From contig JACZZP010000015.1 of assembly GCA_015183035.1 (NCBI GenBank), positions 992,001 through 1,056,000 of the forward strand: DNA of 64,000 bases, in the 5' to 3' direction. The notes beneath the pieces are model-generated. The model worked only from the letters and a program-made list of their open reading frames with translations. It did no database searches and was not told where the DNA came from. The DNA is from Meloidogyne chitwoodi. Lineage: Eukaryota > Nematoda > Chromadorea > Rhabditida > Meloidogynidae. Positions within the stretch are counted from its first letter, which is position 1; the number at the start of each line of letters is the position of its first letter. The position numbers and the translations under genes were made by a program. This document shows, in pieces, positions 36,010 through 47,200 of the stretch.

Positions 36010-36913
36010 ATTTATAAACGGTGCTGATAATTTCCGATAGTAACTGTTTTCGACAGTGGCTGTTTTCGCCAGTATTTTTCGACAGTGGTTGTTTTCGCCA
36101 GTGGCTGTTTTCGACAGTGAACTATTTTCAATTTTTTCACTGTCTTCCGATTTTTTCGCCAGTGATTTATTCGACAGTGACTGTTTTCGACAGTACTGTG
36201 ATTTTTTTTAAAAAGGGGAAATTCACTTTAGTGACTGTTTTCGACAGTGAACTATTTTTTATTTTTTTACTATCTGCAGATGGTTAGGGGACGATTCAGA
36301 GTTCGGTCGATTCAGTGTAGCTCGTATAATTTTTTTTATTTTAAACATTTTCAGATAATTTTTATATCATTTAAAAGAGCTCGAAAAGGGAGTCTTTTCA
36401 TCAATTGAACTTATCAGATTAGTTGATTTTAGAAAAAGTTACGACCGAAAAACATGAAAATCAAGATTTTGCACTTTTTACCGCTATAACTTTTTGATGA
36501 TTGATCTGATTGAATCGTCCAATTTATTAAATTAATTCGCTTATCGAATGTTTTCGTTTAATAAAAGAACTGTACAGATCGGTTAAGAATTAAAAAAGTT
36601 ATGGCCAAAAACAATCGGCCGACTATGAATCGACCGACTCTGAATCGTCCCCTAACCATCTGCAGATAGTAAAAAAATAAAAAATAGTTCACTGTCGAAA
36701 ACAGTCACTAAAGTGAATTTCCCCTTTTTAAAAAAAATCACAGTACTGTCGAAAACAGTCACTGTCGAAAACAGCCACTGGCGAAAAAATCGGAAGACAG
36801 TGAAAAAATTGAAAATAGTTCACTGTCGAAAACAGCCACTGGCGAAAAATACTGTCGAAAACAGCCACTGGCGAAAACGGTTACAGTCGAAAATTGTTTC
36901 CACGTTATAAACA
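36010..36913. mobile_element. Large foldback element with GACTGTTTTCGACAGTG minisatellite arms
   Basis: The left arm (36010-36330) is a run of palindromic units such as GTGGCTGTTTTCGACAGTGA and TGTTTTCGCCAGTGG, followed by GATGGTTAGGGGACGATTCA. The right arm (about 36610-36913) is its near-perfect mirror (TGAATCGTCCCCTAACCATC, then TCACTGTCGAAAACAGCCAC repeats). The unique loop is about 280 bp with no coding frame. Each arm unit is itself partly self-complementary. The element sits between NDUFB2 and the MSP gene. Confidence 0.82.
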
Positions 36914-37219
36914 GTAAAGAGTACAACTTCACACAATATTTTAACCACCAGTGTTTGGAAGCTCGTACGAAAATTCGTACTCGTCTTGTACTACAAAGTA
37001 CGAGTATGAACGGAAATAATAATTTAATACCAAAATCCAATTTTATATTTAAAATATTAAACACCAAATAAAACAATTTATTATTTAAGTTTCTTACAAC
37101 AACAATTTTACAATATTTACAACAATTATATTTACATTACGACACAAATTTTGGGGAAAAAAATTATTTAGAATATATAGCATTTGCACCAATATTATCA
37201 TCTAACAAACTTTAGCCTT

Positions 37220-38436
37220 TTATACCATCTTAACATGAACCTTGATGGTCTTATGATCCTTCACATCAACAACCTTAAATACTTCTGGGATCGCTTTATC
37301 CAGCAATGTTTCATTTATCTTAAATTTAAAGTATTTCTTTTTGCTAAAAAATATTTTCTGACCGGTGCGGTAACAATTTCAATCACATCAGGTTTAATAG
37401 TTACACAGGGCATTCTTGTTACTTGTACCTGTGTTTTCTCTTTTGGATCGATTTTTCTGAAGATAGGTGCCAATTTGAATAAGTTTGCATCAGTACATTT
37501 GATCTGAAAATTTTTTTTACATAAATGTCTGTAAGAGTAGTCTTTACTTTAATTGCAAATGGAACATCACTTTCATTGATCAACTCAAATGATCCCTGCT
37601 GTTCGATACTGGCTTTCGTAGCTGCGTAGGTAAGTTCCTCTGGCACGGCTTTGATAACTACAATTAGAAAAAAAATTAGATTTCAAGCTAATATTTTCTG
37701 ACCAATTTCCTTCTCGTTCTGCTTGTCTTTTCCGTTATTTTCTAATTTCTTATCGAATTCACCCATTTTGCTTAATAACGATGGGGGAGGATTATCGACT
37801 TCGCTTCCCATTCCTTTAGGTTTTTTCATACAACTTCCACGATCTTTGCCTGATTGCAACAATTCATCGGTAGGTACCTCCATACACTTTGCACTTTCTA
37901 TATCTAAAATTTTGAGTGATTTAAAAAACATAATTTTAAATACCATCATGTTCTCCACTTTCCAATGACTTTGGAGCATCCCTTCGCATCACCGTTTTAC
38001 CTCCTGTATTTTTTGGTTTTTTCTTCTTCAAACTTTGCATAGATGAAGGTGGTTTAACAGTATTCTCAGAGTCCCATGTATTTTTTGTTTCTTTCTTCTT
38101 GCCCTTTGATTTTTTAACTGGCTTATCCTTCTCAAACGTATTAGGACTCTTTGCTGAAAGAGTGTCTAAGGGAGGTGCACCAACTTTCGGAGTTGATGGC
38201 AGTTTTACAGCAGGTTTGGGCTTTAGTGGAGCTAAGGCTGGTTTTTTCTTGATTTCCTCTTTGCTTGCCGTTGGATCCTTCTTGTCCATAGGATTCTTCT
38301 CCATAGTAATATCTTTATCTTTTTTTCCTTTACTTTTGAGACATCCGACAATCAAAACTGATCCGCATAATGCTCCAATCGTAGTCAAGAATAAAGAACC
38401 AGATATAAGCACCAGGAACAAATGAAGAACAATCAT
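37220..38436 (-). CDS. Membrane-anchored MSP-domain protein, probable frameshift near the end
   Basis: Begins MIVLHLFLVLISGSLFLTTI, a hydrophobic anchor continuing to about residue 32, then a long Lys/Pro-rich linker (ALAPLKPKPAVKLPSTPKVG). A second exon gives MKKPKGMGSEVDNPPPSLLS. The C-terminal exons encode a major-sperm-protein fold: VPEELTYAATKASIEQQGSF, then NESDVPFAIK joined through an intron of about 45 bp to IKCTDANLFKLAPIFRKIDP and KEKTQVQVTR. Such proteins are characteristic of nematodes and act as cytosolic domains tethered to membranes. After PDVIEIVTAPVRKYF the frame stops at 37315, but one base of shift at the A6 run 37346-37351 would open a further 35-40 conserved-looking residues (KINETLLDKAIPEVFKVVDV) to a stop at 37220. 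This is either a real frameshift or a homopolymer error; no intron fits. Confidence 0.75.
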
Positions 38437-41272
38437 TACAAATTTGAACTCTAAAAATAAAATTAAAATGACTTTAAGTTTATAAAAAGGAACTTACTCA
38501 AAACAAGCAAAACGGGAAAAAATGACGATGGATATTAATCTGCGATCTTTATTTTAATATGTTAAAATTAAACCTTTTATAGTACCGAAAAAAAGGATCA
38601 ATTTAAACAAAAATTAGAACTGATATGCTCTTAAGCACTTTCTCATGAAAATTGAAAAGTTTGTTGAGTGATTTGACAAGAAAAAAATAAATATGACATT
38701 TGTACTTCTATTAATAATGTAACTTTTACATACATATGTATTTTGTGTAAAATCTAATCATCTTAATTTTTTCCAAATTATTTATAAATTAAAATTTATT
38801 TAAATCTGTTTCATATTTAATTTATACATAAATCATTGACTAAAAATATACTAAATGATGTTCGTTGTCCTTAAAAATGTCAATTTATTTCTTACTTTTA
38901 AACTCCCTGAAAAATTTAAACAAAAAAAGAAACAAGTGAAGAGTACCCCGCTAACATAAGGGAAAAAATAAAGCAGCCCATAAAGAGGAAGTATTTTATT
39001 GCATTTCCCTCTCTGTTTTCGTCAATCGTGGAGTCGGCAGTTTATTTTTTTATTTTAAATATGTCCTAACAGTCAATGAAAGTTAATGATAGTTTAACAA
39101 TGTCCTAAATATCTTCTCTTTTTTAGAATTTTCCTTAACTAGATAGAAATTTAACTTTTTTTAAACTTGATCCACAAAGATGTTTTTGTTCTATTCAAAT
39201 AATTTCTATTTAAAAATTTTTATTTTTTATTATCTCATGGCGTCTCTCATGAATTTCACTTTCATTCAGTCTACCTTCCTTCTTATTGCAGTACTCCTTT
39301 TAAAAAAAATAGATTCAACAAAGTCGTAAAATTAGAAATTAACATAAATTTTTAGATTTTTAGAGAATCCAACATAAAACCGTATAGGAAAATTTTAATT
39401 TAATTCACTCATTTCCTGACTAAACAAAAAAATATAAAAATATAAATCTAAAAGACTAACACAATCCAAGAGCTTTTTTAACATTGTGTACATATTATAT
39501 TATTTAACAATAAATTTTCCGGCAAAAGAACCCTACTGGAGTGAAAATAAAAATGCAATCATGAAAAAGACCGTCAAACACATGTGTGCGCGTTTAATGT
39601 GTATATATGTAAAATGTACATATATATTATATTTAATCTTTTCTTTCTATCTAACAAATATATTATGGGGTGCAGTAGGTGAAATTTTTATATTGGAGTG
39701 GATTCGGCCTCAACTTATAGTGTGTAATTGAGGGGGAGAGGTCTGGCCCGGCTGGTAGTGAAAATTATTGACTGGCTGCAAATGTTTTGATGATGGGGTT
39801 GACGATATGGAGAAAAGGGATGAAAAAGGAACGAACAATGGAACCGGTAGTACTTGGACAAGGGAAAAAAGGAGGAAAGAGATTTTTAATCACAAGAAAA
39901 AAGACGAGTTGGAACCAAATTTTCTAAAATGGCAGAATGGTAAAACAAATTGAATAAAAAAATAACAAGCAAATAAAATTTCGAATCACAAAAAATTTTA
40001 TTTTTCACCTTTTAAAAAGAATATAAATTACATCAAAATTTTCCGAAAAAAGTTACTATTAAGAATTAAATTCAAAATTTAAATTTCCTTAAAACCCCCT
40101 CTTTGTCGATTAAAAATGACATTTTTATCCAATCAAAATAAATTTTTTCCAAAAAATTATTTTCTAAACTTTTAAGATTCTTTTATCTAAATTTACTACC
40201 TTTCCCTCACCAGTAAACCCAAAAGCTGAAAATATGAGACAAAAAAGCCTCCTTTTCAACCACAAAATAGTGTAGAGTTGAAAAAGCATTACACTACTAC
40301 TTTGTTGTTTCCCTTATTTTTTTTTCTTTTTTCAATATTCGCTAAAAGAAAAAAATATTATATATACCAACACCCCCTCCCCTCCTAAACAGCACAACAT
40401 CATCTTCGTCTTTACAAATTTTTTCCCCTATATTATATATTTTTATAGACACTGGATATTGATTGATGACTTTTTTGTAGTTAATATTTATTTATACCAG
40501 AAATCAGTTCCCCAAATCCAAAAATTAATTTTAAGCTCTTCATTTATTCTATTTTTAGCAACTATTGAGGGATTTAACGAGAATATTAAATTCTCTCAAT
40601 AATTAAATTTTTAATATTTTGTTTTTTATCATTGAAATTTAAATTGGAATGAAGCCAATATATAAAAGAAAATTAAAAAATTAATTTTATTTATTTTTAT
40701 TAATTAATAAATGTACCTTTTTTTAATAAAAAGATGGGGAAAGAGCCAAAAGAGATAAGGATACGACAAATTTTCTCATCAATTTTATCAGTTTTAGTAT
40801 TAAAATAATAATAAAAAAATTGTCTTGAAATTATATAATGTTTTTATTAAATCATTTTTAACAATAATATATACAATTTTATATTAATTTTAAAATAATT
40901 ACTTTAATATTTATTAAGAATCTTTAGTAATCTTATTGGAAAATTTTAGTTAAATCTGAAATTTTGTTTTAAGAAGAAAATTTAAAATTTTGGAATTAAA
41001 ATAATTAAATATTTATTTGTGTGATTTTTGATCATTAAATTTCCAAACAACTGTTAATTCCAAAGTAGAAAAAAAGTAAATTCCTTTTTTTATTATTGGT
41101 GAAATGAAATTTTATAATGTGATAGTTTGGTAAATATTTATAAAAAAATTTTTGATAAACAAATACTAAAAATGAATTTTTTTATTACATTTATATCTAT
41201 TTTTAGTTGTTACTCATATTTAATGCATATTTTTATTTTTTTAATATAGGATTAAAGCGGGAAAAAAGTGCC
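38437..41272. other. 2.8-kb intergenic region
   Basis: AT-rich spacer. An exon-like piece with a good donor (CTTGTTTTGA|GTAAGT on the minus strand near 38495) is probably a 5' untranslated exon of the MSP gene. A CT-rich patch (40370-40430) and a GC-richer patch (39670-39870) have no support as genes. The acceptor-like TTAATATAG at 41241-41249 may be the trans-splice site of the next gene. Confidence 0.45.
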
Positions 41273-42860
41273 ATGTCTAAAGAATTCCAGCAACGAGGAC
41301 AACAAGAAAAATATGAAGAAAAATTTGAAAAGAATGAATCACAACAACAACCTCAACAAAACAACTCTTATAATATAACCTCATCAGCTCTTCTTGAACA
41401 ACAACCACCAATGGATTCTTCAACAAAAAATTCAACAATATTTGCCAGTGAAAATGAAGATTTTGTTGGTTTGGTAACTACAACAAATGTTATAAATACT
41501 AATGTTACTACGGGTCTTCAACAACAACAACCTCAAAACCAATTGCTTCAGCATCAAAATAGTTTGAGTAATAGCAACAATTCTACTTCATTTTCAATGT
41601 TTAGTTCTCGAATTGATGATGAAGGTTTTTAATTAAAAAAAATTATATTTAATTCTTTTTAGACCCCATTTTTACTTTGGATGAAGAAGTTCATGCAAAG
41701 GAACTTTCTGGAGAGCGTACACGTCATTATACTGCTGATTTTGATCCTACAATCTCTGACGATGACGGTAAAGTAGTTTTATAAAAATTTATTTTATAAT
41801 TAGAATTTCCAAAAGAAATGGAGAGTTTGCACGGAGGAAGAGCTTATTCTGCGTCAACTAGGTTTTCAACTAGAATTCGAAATGGACGTTCAGGTTTTTA
41901 GAATTTATCACTTTATCCCCCAAAAAAATCAGCATTTTATTTCTTTTTTGTTTCTCCCTTTAAGAAAAAAATAAATGTATATTTATTTATATTTACTTAA
42001 AGGCCCACTTTCGAATATTCTCCATAAAGTGCATGGCCATTTTGACAGCGGTGGTATTTCAGTGGTTCCCGCTTCACTTCCTATTCAAATCAGCCGTGGC
42101 TTTAATTGGCCTTCTCATGATTTGGTTGACAGTTTAAGTGAGGAGGAAGATGGAGGGGTTTCAAAAATTAAAAAGGCTAACAATAAAGCAGCAATTATTA
42201 CAAATGAGGTTATTATCATGAGTAATTTGGGTTTTTTAATTTATTCCTTAAATTTAGAAAGATACTGCTTTGTCACAATTTGATGGAAGCAAACTAGCAC
42301 AGCAAAATGTGTCTGAACAAGAAGAAACGGAGGTTGAAAACTTATATGGTCGTATCCAGGCCTACTCACGTTCTATTCAACCCGAAGATGATCCGGTTAG
42401 TTTTTGCTTTGTTTATACTTCTTTGTATTGTGTTTTATTGTGTTTGGATCCATACATTTGGGTTTTATTCTCACAATCAGTACTAGTTTTTCAAGAAATA
42501 ATAAACCTGTATTACAGAGAAAAGTTTAATGTAAAATTTAAGGAACGCATTTTTGGCGAACGCCCCCATCGTCGTTACTCATTAGCCGCAAAATTCGGAA
42601 CGGACACAGAGGAAGAAGATAGTGGAGGGGAAAACATTCCACCAATAACGATGACTGACACTCTTTTTTGCCATCGAAATCCTCAACTGACAACGATTAC
42701 CTCAACTGACAACAATTCGGCAATGATCTCAGATATAATGACGCCGATTTCTTTTTCAAATACAAATATTCCTCAAATGATGACGATTGTTAGCGGAGGA
42801 GGAATGCCTCATGTGATGGTGCCGACTAGTATGAGTTTGCTTGTGGAAAATTCAGGTTGA
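41273..42860 (+). CDS. Gln/Asn-rich, largely disordered protein, family unknown
   Basis: Begins MSKEFQQRGQQEKYEEKFEK and continues through Gln/Asn/Ser-rich low complexity (TTGLQQQQPQNQLLQHQNSL). Later exons are more conserved in character: EVHAKELSGERTRHYTADFD, VHGHFDSGGISVVPASLPIQ, SRGFNWPSHDLVDSLSEEED and NLYGRIQAYSRSIQPEDDP. They continue with KERIFGERPHRRYSLAAKFG, followed by acidic TDTEEEDSGG and a Thr/Met-rich tail ending MSLLVENSG. RRYS and RTRHYT look like basophilic kinase sites, perhaps 14-3-3 binding. The six exons all join in phase through introns of about 38-110 bp. No catalytic or membrane features. I do not recognise the family; the mix of disordered and short conserved blocks suggests a signalling adaptor, which is inference only. 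Confidence 0.66.
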
Positions 42861-43758
42861 TTAGATTGATTAGAAATTATAGAGAATTCTAATGATAAGA
42901 ATCCTACTTCAAAATATCCTAGGAACCTAATATAATCCAAAGAGAAAATCAAATAATCATTTTAATATGAATTAAAAAATAAAATTTAAATAAGCAAGTA
43001 AATCTCTCCTTTTTGCCAAACTTAAAATGATAATTTGTTTTTAGGCCACAGTGATGCATTATGAAAATTTCAGAAGTATGAGAACCATAGTAGTTTTACA
43101 AAAAATTAGAAGAACAGATGATGTTTGAAACGCTTATAAAATGTTAGATTCATTCAGCTCTTGGTTTCATTCGTCCAAATTCTGTTTGGGAGCTTTCTCT
43201 CACTTTCCATAAATTCATTCACCTCATATTCATTTATTATTATTATTTTACATCATTTCGTGATTTAATTTTTGGTGACTTTTTTGTGTTTATTTTCAAT
43301 TAACTCATTACGATTTAAGTAGTCAAAATAAAAAGATCTGAACATTATCAATTTAGAATTTTTATAATTTATGGTAATCGAAGGATTTCAATGTTCCTTT
43401 ATTTTGGTTGTGAATCAGTGCCTACGAAGATCTGATTCTTATCGACCCATCAATGGCAACAAGTCGACCTCATAGGGCGTAGACCATTAAGGCTCGGAGC
43501 TTACTTTTTGGTTAGATTCTGTCGGACACATCTGACGTAGAATATGCTGATCCTATTTTATCTAATAATTTCATGGTTTAATTAAATTTTACTATAAAAA
43601 GATGCTCAACTAAACACTACATCCACAAACTCGCAGTTCAACCACAAACTCGCTGTTCGTAAAACAATTCTCATTGTTAGTATACAGGTCAGTTTTATTA
43701 TCTCAACATTGTTTAAATGTTTTTATCTTAAGGAAAACAAACGGATACGGCAGTGAAA
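42861..43758. other. Intergenic between two + genes
   Basis: About 0.9 kb. A GC-richer stretch at 43420-43560 has no supported frame. Two nearby copies of CACAAACTCGC (about 43623 and 43644) are noted without an assigned role. Confidence 0.45.
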
Positions 43759-44025
43759 ATGAGCATTAAAAGTGATACTTTGGCAAAGTGTAATGAATGC
43801 AGAGCGCCGTTGGTGGGACACTGTATTACCGCTGAGGGCAGACGAGTTCATAGGAATTGTTTCAAGTGCGCGGGGTGTGGGGTAGGAAATTTTATTTTCG
43901 AAAATAATACTTTTTATTTAGCTTGGTATTCCTTATGATGAGCTCAATGGATTACAATTCATACGCTATTACTCTCTTGATGGAAAAATTTATGACCCTA
44001 GTTGCTATGTAAAGAGAATTAGATG
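43759..44025 (+). CDS. Single LIM-domain protein of 75 residues with an altered zinc ligand
   Basis: Two exons. Exon 1 gives MSIKSDTLAKCNECRAPLVG, then HRNCFKCAGC. This is C-x2-C-x17-H-x2-C-x2-C-x2-C, the first six zinc ligands of a LIM domain. Exon 2 (after an intron of about 40 bp) gives LGIPYDELNGLQFIRYYSLD and GKIYDPSCYVKRIR with a stop at 44025. In ordinary LIM domains this end reads Y-C-x2-C-Y; here the first of these cysteines is Asp (YDPSCY). Asp can ligate zinc at the last LIM position but is unusual at this one. LIM domains are protein-binding modules of the cytoskeleton and nucleus. The whole protein is just this one domain. The ATG at 43759 is the first Met without upstream support. 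Confidence 0.72.
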
Positions 44026-44200
44026 AAAGGTGTTAATTATCAAGAATCTAAAAGATCTCGTGTATAGCATTTTCCGTACTTGAATGTAGATGTATTATCA
44101 ATCATAAAAAATTTGTTTTGTAATTTATTGTAAACAAAACTACTGATCATTTATTAAGATTAGGTTCTACAAAATTTTAATCAATTTTAGAATTAGAACT

Positions 44201-47200
44201 TTATATTGTTTTTTGACTCTTTTTTAAAGAAGAGTTTTTCTTTAAAAAATAAATTAACCCAAGTATAAATAACATCGTAAAATGTAACCAGAAATACCTA
44301 AAATAAAAATTCATGATATATTTTCAAAACCAACATTCTCCTCCAAAGCCTTATTGTATCCCAACCATCAAGGAGTAGAAAGCCAGTGGCCATAAATTCG
44401 AAACCGCGCATTCGAATAAAACTCCAGCTTTTATAAAATTGGGAGAGTAATAAAAAGCTAAAAAATACTTACGAAATCTGCAAAAATTTTGGTCTATTCT
44501 CTATTGGAAATGCATTGAATAATCTATCTTCTACGGCTGTACAAAGAGGAATTGTTAGAAAAGAAAGAAAATATCCTGGATGGATTCCATGCCAAAAAGC
44601 ACTCACAAGCATAGTATATGGCATTCTACATACATAAATGTTTAATTTAGTTTTATATTTTTAATTAATTACCTAATTGATCTAAAACTCCGCCGATATA
44701 CAAAATTAGCAAGCCAAAATTGTACTGTTCGGTTCCAAGCGCGAATTCCTGAACGGAAACCATCACTGTGTTCCACATTTGGAATATCTAAGTTATTTAT
44801 GGTTTCCGAATCAAATTCTATGGATTGATCGTTCAAATCGATGCCACTATAAATGGAATATCTAGTAGTTTAGCTTACACTAGTTGAATATAGCATTATT
44901 AGTGAATTATTTACTCAAAAATGTTAAAACACAATATAAATTACTTATTTATTTCAATAGCAATATATATCTACACGATGACAATACACAAAAACAAATT
45001 ATATATTTACATTATATGAAAGGGAAACAACTGTGGAACAACAGCAATAATATACATACATAGATTTATGGGTGAAAGGGCATAGATTTATTATTAGGGT
45101 TTTTCAAGATTTGGTAACTGTCATCGCTCTTCTTTTTCCTATTTCTTTAGATGTCCTTGTTGCAGCATTCCTCGTCTCCACAGCTCACATGTAGGCCGAT
45201 TGGTCTCCACGAGGTGGTGGTGGCGGTTGATTGCTGCCGCCGGACGGAGGAGCCGAGCCTGCCTCGAACTCGAACTGGTAGGTACCGCCGCGGCTGGGCT
45301 ATAAATAAAAAATAATATTTTATAATTAAAAGTGTTTAATTAAAAACATACCGCGCCCCCGCCTCCAGACGATCCCTTCTTTGGCATACTCCCTGGCGAA
45401 GGCATGTAGGCGCTCTGATCTCCCATGACGATTGTTGAAGAGTTCTTGCTTTTGTGAAGGTTGCAGATGCGATTGAAGTAGTTGGTAAGTAATTGAAAGA
45501 AAAAATCACTTTTATACTTTATCAAGTGTATTTACACTGATTTACTATAAAAATGAAGTTTTTTCTCACTCACTCATCAACCGGCGTCGACTACAACTGT
45601 CAACTGCAACCTTCACAAAAGCAAGAGCTCTTCAACATCATCATGGGAGATCAGAGTGCCTACATGCCTTCGCCAGGGAGTATGCCAAAGAAGGGATCGT
45701 CTGGGGGCGGGGGCGCGGTATGTTTTTAATTAAACACTTTTTTAATTATAAAATATTTTTTATTTATAGCCCAGTCGCGGCGGTACCTACCAGTTCGAGT
45801 TCGAGGCAGGCTCGGCTCCTCCGTCCGGCGGCAGCAATCAACCGCCACCACCACCTCGTGGAGACCAATCGGCCTACATGTGAGCTGTGGAGACGAGGAA
45901 TGCTGCAATAAGAACATCTAAAGAAATAGGAAAGAGAAGAGCGATGACAGCCAATAAATTCAACGTGGACAAACTCTTGATAATACCACACACCTTTCAC
46001 CCATAAATGTATGTATATTGCTATTGCCTCTAATATTGTTTCCCCTTCACATAAAACTGTATATTTAAATTGTCTTTTTGTATTATCATTATATAAATAA
46101 TATCCTTCTTGAGATAAGTAATTTTGAGTTCTTGTCAATTATACGACTAAAAAATCTGCAATTTTTGTCCGAAAGCATAATGTTTTTACTACTAACAGAA
46201 AAAGAAGGGAAAAGAATTGATGAATTTGAAAACATTCAGCAATTGATTTTATGTACCTCCAAAAAATAATCCTTTCATCTTCTTTTTATATCTTAAAATA
46301 TTTTTCTTGGGAAAAATTTATGCATGCGGACAAAACTTGCGGACTTTTTGGTCGTATAACAGGAAGAACCTAATTTTATTGATGTTCAGCAATTTTGATT
46401 AAGTACTATGATTTAACATAAAGGCTTTTTAAGATTTTTAGCGTTAATCTATAAGAAAAAAGCATACACAATCTTTTCCATCTTCGCTGGCCCATTTCCT
46501 GGTGTTGATTCTCCTTCTTTTGGATATAATCCAATACCTGTCAATAAACAAATTGACTCGGCAACCATCCAAGCACTATATATTCGCATTCTTAGGTATA
46601 AAAATGCAAGTGTACACCAAATAAAATCATAAAATAGCCCGCCAACAGTGAAAACATGTTCCTTGCGAAGAATCTTAAAGAGTACTATTTTAAATACATA
46701 TATTTTGAATTTGAAATAAAAGCAGGATAAAATTAATCTTCTGACAGAAATATGTAAGAAACAGTTAAAAACTGACATTTACTGGATCCAACCATGTAAG
46801 AAAAATTAACGAAGGTAATGACCAACTCAAAGTTATCACTTTTCCTACCATCAATGGCTTAAGTTTATTCCATAAAAGTGGTTTTTTCCACATTGTTAAA
46901 GAATCGGAATAAGTACGATAGGTGAAATAAGGGCCTGAATTATTTTTTTATTCTTAAAAAATATTTTAAATAAAACCTGTAAAAAGTCCTGTAAAGTTAT
47001 ATAAATAATTGAATGCTTCAAGTGTTGAAGGTTCTCTTCCAATTACTTGAAATATATTTGTATTGTCAGATTTTTTTGATAATCGAAAGTCAGCAATTTC
47101 ATAGCTTAACCCAACCAACTACAGAACTATAAGAATAAAATTAAAATGAAAAACCCTCAAAGTAAGAATAAGTTGAATGGCATTTGTAACAAATTCGAGC

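Larger units (their letters stand above)
44985..46095. repeat. Large palindrome (inverted gene duplication) inside an MBOAT7 intron
   Basis: Two arms of about 0.5 kb (about 44985-45485 and 45590-46095) are mirror images around a spacer of about 100 bp. Similarity covers each small gene, its intron, about 60 bp upstream (CTTCACAAAAGCAAGA) and 200 bp downstream (TTTATGGGTGAAAGG). Coding parts are almost identical while the distal flanks have diverged clearly. Confidence 0.85.

Noticed and set aside
36021..37076. Open frames rich in VFDSG/ENSHWRK repeats on both strands
   Set aside because: They are translations of the palindromic minisatellite arms; the same peptide repeats appear on both strands.
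38099..38425. 108-codon hydrophobic open frame on +
   Set aside because: It is the antisense shadow of the Lys/Pro-rich exon of the MSP-domain gene.
39486..39953. Two open frames in the 2.8-kb intergenic region
   Set aside because: No motif, no supporting splice sites and mixed low-complexity composition; possibly untranslated exon sequence but not supportable.
43420..43560. GC-richer segment that might be an RNA gene or gene relic
   Set aside because: No tRNA or snRNA fold could be drawn by eye and no frame is supported.
45720..46138. Longer frames overlapping the nested small genes, including a 124-codon frame on -
   Set aside because: They are out-of-frame translations of the same GC-rich palindrome arms; the two-exon model is supported by matching splice sites in both copies.
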